A stretch of 35,156 nt of DNA from an uncultured Nitrospira sp. GTDB taxonomy: Bacteria > Nitrospirota > Nitrospiria > Nitrospirales > UBA8639. The translations under genes were made by a program, and so were the position numbers. Under the pieces are notes generated by a model. The model searched no databases and was not told the DNA's origin. It saw only the letters and a list, made by a program, of their open reading frames with translations. How positions within the stretch are numbered: the first letter of the stretch is position 1; each line of letters opens with the position of its first letter. Location: the NCBI GenBank assembly GCA_902500695.1, contig CABVRQ010000038.1:2837-37992 (forward strand), written 5' to 3'. Below, piece after piece: positions 32,813-35,156 of this stretch.

Positions 32813-33149
32813 CGGAATTGGGAGTGGTTCTCCCAGGTGGCTTGAAAGCCCCACCACCAATGCTCCAAGCAACAGGTGGTGATAAGAAGCGGTAGACGGG
32901 GGGCCGTCTTCTGAAACTTTTGTGGATACATGAAGGCAAACGGGAAGCCGGTTAAAGCATGGGGGTGCCGCAACGAAAGGCCTATTACCTCATTTTTTTA
33001 GCCAGAATCCTAACCAACCCACCGGGCTCAACGAAAGGCATTCTATCCTTTTAATAAGCTAAAAAGAATATTGCGGTTATTAAGTATTCGGAGTACCGTT
33101 TTCCAGCTACCATCCATGGAGGGAGTACCGTTCAAAGAGGATATTCCAA
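32813..33149 (+). other. Intergenic region with hairpins
   Basis: No gene is visible. Several hairpins follow the stop of the 31100 gene, among them TGGGAG/CTCCCA near 32829-32846 and AGACGG-GGGG-CCGTCT at 32894-32909. One of them may end the transcript. From 33071 the sequence matches the region before the small ORF at 30672 (ATTGCGGTTATT, ATTCGGAGTACCGTT). Confidence 0.45.
32894..32909 (+). terminator. 6-bp GC-rich hairpin after the 31100 gene
   Basis: AGACGG pairs with CCGTCT around a GGGG loop, followed by T-containing sequence (TCTGAAACTTTT). A modest terminator candidate 80 bases past the stop. Confidence 0.35.
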
Positions 33150-33428
33150 ATGCCGGCAGTGTTCTCTACGCTCCTCTTCTGTCCCTTCGGACGCTACCGA
33201 CACGGGTGTGATCCTCCTGCCTCACTCCCTCTCATGTCTTCCCATCCCTCGGCATTCAACTGCGATCAGTCTTCTTTTGCTCGCCCTTCAGATTTTTTGA
33301 CTTTCTCCTTGACTTCACAACAGCTTAGCGGCTTTGAACCATTTGTACAGCCCTTCCGACACACCAGCATTCATCAAAGATTTCTTGAGCCTCCGGATCC
33401 CGGTTTCAGGAAAGAGGGGAAACGATGA
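33150..33428 (+). CDS. Small ORF with CPFGRYRHGCDPP core (copy 2)
   Basis: The 92-residue frame is the counterpart of 30672-30965, with the same 13-residue core and several aligned conserved positions to the last codons. AGAGGA lies about 9 bases before ATG. It ends in ATGA, as the other copy does, and precedes the secreted gene at 33567 by 138 bases, matching the 134-base gap in copy 1. About 85 bases upstream the ATTCGGAGTACCGTT box of copy 1 is also present. Function is unknown. Confidence 0.4.
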   Translation: MPAVFSTLLFCPFGRYRHGCDPPASLPLMSSHPSAFNCDQSSFARPSDFLTFSLTSQQLSGFEPFVQPFRHTSIHQRFLEPPDPGFRKEGKR

Positions 33429-33566
33429 AGTCTCAATCTTGTTTTTCATCTCGGCCGCCCACAACAACACGGGCGGGAGGCGGTTGGCAGACTGTGAGCG
33501 TTCTTCCCCGAGCCATCGGCACTGCGTCAGGTGAGACTAACTGATCTCTAAAACAAGAGGGTGACA

Positions 33567-34646
33567 ATGAAAACCCCTAGCCGTCATAAGATCGCCAGCT
33601 TGGGAGGGATTTTACTGATGGGTGCCTTACTCTGTGGAGCACCATCAGCAACGGTTCTGCTGACCGGCGGTCTTTTGGGTGCGGCACAGGGGCCTCTAGC
33701 GCTGGAAGACGAGCCGCCGGCCCAGAGTACCCCATCCACGGGCACCGGGGGCGAGACTGGGACAGCGACCGGCGAGCAAGAACCGGCATCGCCGGCCACG
33801 GCGCCCACGATAGACGAAGAGGCAGTTCCGCTGGCGGAGGGTACCGACATTCAGGAACGGGGGGTTCTGCCAGGGCTTGTGGCGCCCGGTGCCACCCTTC
33901 AAATTACCGCGCCGACTCCAAGCTTAACCGCCATACGAAATGCGATCCGGGTGACGTCGAAAAGCGTCTCCGTGAACCTCCGCATCCCTGAGAACCTGCC
34001 GGTGACGGTGCCCGTTGAGGTCAGCGTCGCCTACCTCTCGCCCGCCCAAACTCAGCGCCTGACAAGAACCTATAGTCCCACCACTGGCCTGACCCTTCTG
34101 TATCGCGAGGCAGAGGGGGACGGCAAACCTCGCGCCATCACCCTCGATATCACCGTGCGCGAGCTGGTTCCCAATGGGAAATCGTTTTCGATCAGCAAGC
34201 AGCTCGCGATCACCCCGCTCTACGACGTCTCCATCACTAATATGAGATTCACCATGTCTTCCTTTTGCGATCGCCTTGGAAAAAATGACATCACACTCAT
34301 CTGGCTGTCACCTGATGGTCGGCAAAATGAGCTCAAGTTCGACGCCGGTACTCACGAGGAGAAGGTGATCTCCCAGTTCTCGTGGGGCCGCAGGGGAATC
34401 AGCACGGAGGCAAACCTCAAGGAGCCGTCAATTCAGTTTTTTGAGCGTGATCTTATCCCGGATGCTAGCTTCAACCCTATGCGTGTAGGCGCACCTTTGG
34501 TGCCAGGACTGGCAAGACAAATTTTCGACTTTGTTTTGAACGAGAAGGCAACAGGGCCACCTGGACAGGCCTTTTTTTCTGCCAATTGCCAAACACAGAT
34601 TAAATACCTCATCACCCGCAAGCTGATGACGTTTGATAAATTCTGA
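33567..34646 (+). CDS. Secreted protein of unknown function, SRG-motif family member D
   Basis: This 359-residue protein starts at ATG 33567, chosen over GTG 33561 because AAGAGG sits at a normal distance. A long hydrophobic start (about 10-41) serves as signal peptide or anchor. A Thr/Gly/Pro/Glu-rich linker (45-93) follows, then IQERGV at 95-100 and a beta-rich C-terminal part. That part has two cysteines (C234, C341) that may form a disulfide, and contains SVSVNLRIPENLPVTVPVEV and ITLIWLSPDG. I recognise no family. The linker-motif-domain layout resembles family member C, and the duplicated leader and small ORF in front link it to that gene. Confidence 0.75.
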   Translation: MKTPSRHKIASLGGILLMGALLCGAPSATVLLTGGLLGAAQGPLALEDEPPAQSTPSTGTGGETGTATGEQEPASPATAPTIDEEAVPLAEGTDIQERGVLPGLVAPGATLQITAPTPSLTAIRNAIRVTSKSVSVNLRIPENLPVTVPVEVSVAYLSPAQTQRLTRTYSPTTGLTLLYREAEGDGKPRAITLDITVRELVPNGKSFSISKQLAITPLYDVSITNMRFTMSSFCDRLGKNDITLIWLSPDGRQNELKFDAGTHEEKVISQFSWGRRGISTEANLKEPSIQFFERDLIPDASFNPMRVGAPLVPGLARQIFDFVLNEKATGPPGQAFFSANCQTQIKYLITRKLMTFDKF

Positions 34647-34975
34647 GTGGAGGGTGAGGGTTGGCAGATCAGGTGCAAGAGCTTCAAGCGAAGTGAGGCG
34701 CCCAAGGATAAGAAACAGGGACATTCTGAATTCACTTCGGCTCCGAGAGTGTGGCATCGAGAGCCAGTCATCCACTCTCTCGCCGCCGGTACCCGAAGAA
34801 TAGCGAAAGTAACAGAGGCGGGAAAGAGACAGACCATGACGACTGGACGCATCCATCGACCTCTGGACATGCTCGTGGCGATGGGGCAATCCACTTCAGG
34901 GACTGTTGAATATTGTAAAAATTTTGCCGGTTTATCCGCTTCGGAGTCACCAAGATTTACAAGAGAAAAATAGTG
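34647..34975 (+). other. Intergenic region after the last secreted gene
   Basis: I see no supported gene, terminator or RNA here. The open frame at 34647-34973 begins directly after a stop without a ribosome binding site and has no protein-like features. Confidence 0.4.
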
Positions 34976-35093
34976 GGATGTTCAAAAATTCCCGTCCAGC
35001 AAGGCCGCAGCCGCTTGGACGAGCGGAGCGTACGGGGAGTACGTGAGCAGGGCCAAGGGGCGAGAACGCCGCTGGCGGCCTTTTTCAACACTC
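34976..35093. repeat. Multi-hairpin intergenic repeat element (REP/MITE-like)
   Basis: About 118 bases with imperfect inverted ends (GGATGTTCAAAAA at left, CTTTTTCAACACTCC at right). Inside are several small hairpins: CCGCT/AGCGG, CGTAC/GTACG and GCCGC/GCGGC. From memory, near-identical elements are scattered between genes in Nitrospira genomes, which supports the assignment of the organism; I cannot verify this here. It encodes nothing and may be a non-autonomous mobile element or a structured RNA end. Confidence 0.6.
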
Positions 35094-35156
35094 CCTCTTT
35101 CTGAGAAGGCATCTCGAAAGCGGTCAGGAGCCTGCACATTGAAAATTCTTGGAACG

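Noticed and set aside
34433..34894. Two 153-residue overlapping frames on the minus strand at the end of the last gene
   Set aside because: Both cover the 3' end of the secreted gene in antisense and lack start signals.
1..35156. CRISPR array, tRNA or rRNA genes
   Set aside because: No regularly spaced repeats with spacers, and no tRNA arms or rRNA segments were recognised anywhere in the window.

Overview
The window looks like chromosomal DNA of a Gram-negative, diderm bacterium of about 50% G+C. It carries lipoprotein and Sec signal peptides, periplasmic glucan synthesis genes (opgG/opgH) and a sigma-54-type activator. The gene mix and the multi-hairpin intergenic repeat at the right end suggest Nitrospirota, most likely a marine-type Nitrospira. 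That assignment is inference from memory of the gene families; no rRNA or tRNA gene is present to anchor it.

Left part (1-6500, all minus strand). There is a small secreted protein (1254-1625) and, cut off by the window edge, the first codons of a second gene (1-11) with a near-copy of the same upstream region. Both upstream regions keep a -24/-12-like sigma-54 element and, about 100 bp further up, three TGTAAC-type hexamers spaced exactly 10 bp. A sigma-54-dependent activator (2131-4053) lies next door and is the obvious candidate regulator. Then come two single-domain receiver proteins, one without a credible start codon, and a small CxxC/CxxC zinc-ribbon protein.

Ergothioneine-like block (6947-11825, plus strand). 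An osmoprotectant-family ABC ATPase is followed, with a 4-base overlap, by a fused substrate-binding/permease protein. After about 400 bases come egtD (histidine trimethyltransferase) and a class V PLP enzyme resembling EgtE. The context suggests that the transporter handles ergothioneine or hercynine, as known EgtUV systems do, rather than glycine betaine. Its domain order (binding protein first, permease second) is the reverse of known EgtU. No egtB is present.

Caspase/DUF4384 block (11917-20319). A secreted caspase-like protease with a C-terminal DUF4384 domain is divergent from a sigma-70-family factor, its zinc-finger anti-sigma factor and three paralogous envelope proteins. Each of the three has an N-terminal helix, a long disordered Y/N/Q/G/P-rich region, a DUF4384 domain and a nearly identical C-terminal end. 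This reads as one envelope system with its own sigma switch, possibly with the caspase acting on the paralogs.

Right part (20391-35156, plus strand). After an orphan gene of foreign look come opgG, a translationally coupled 82-residue ORF and opgH. Then follow four large secreted proteins of unknown function (26589, 28559, 31100, 33567) sharing a short I-x-x-R-G-V/L motif after their N-terminal part. The first two share a duplicated promoter/leader and an about 100-residue N-terminal domain. The last two are each preceded by a small ORF with an identical 13-residue core in which the paralogs differ only at silent positions. This cluster, together with the caspase/DUF4384 block, is the best candidate for an undescribed system.
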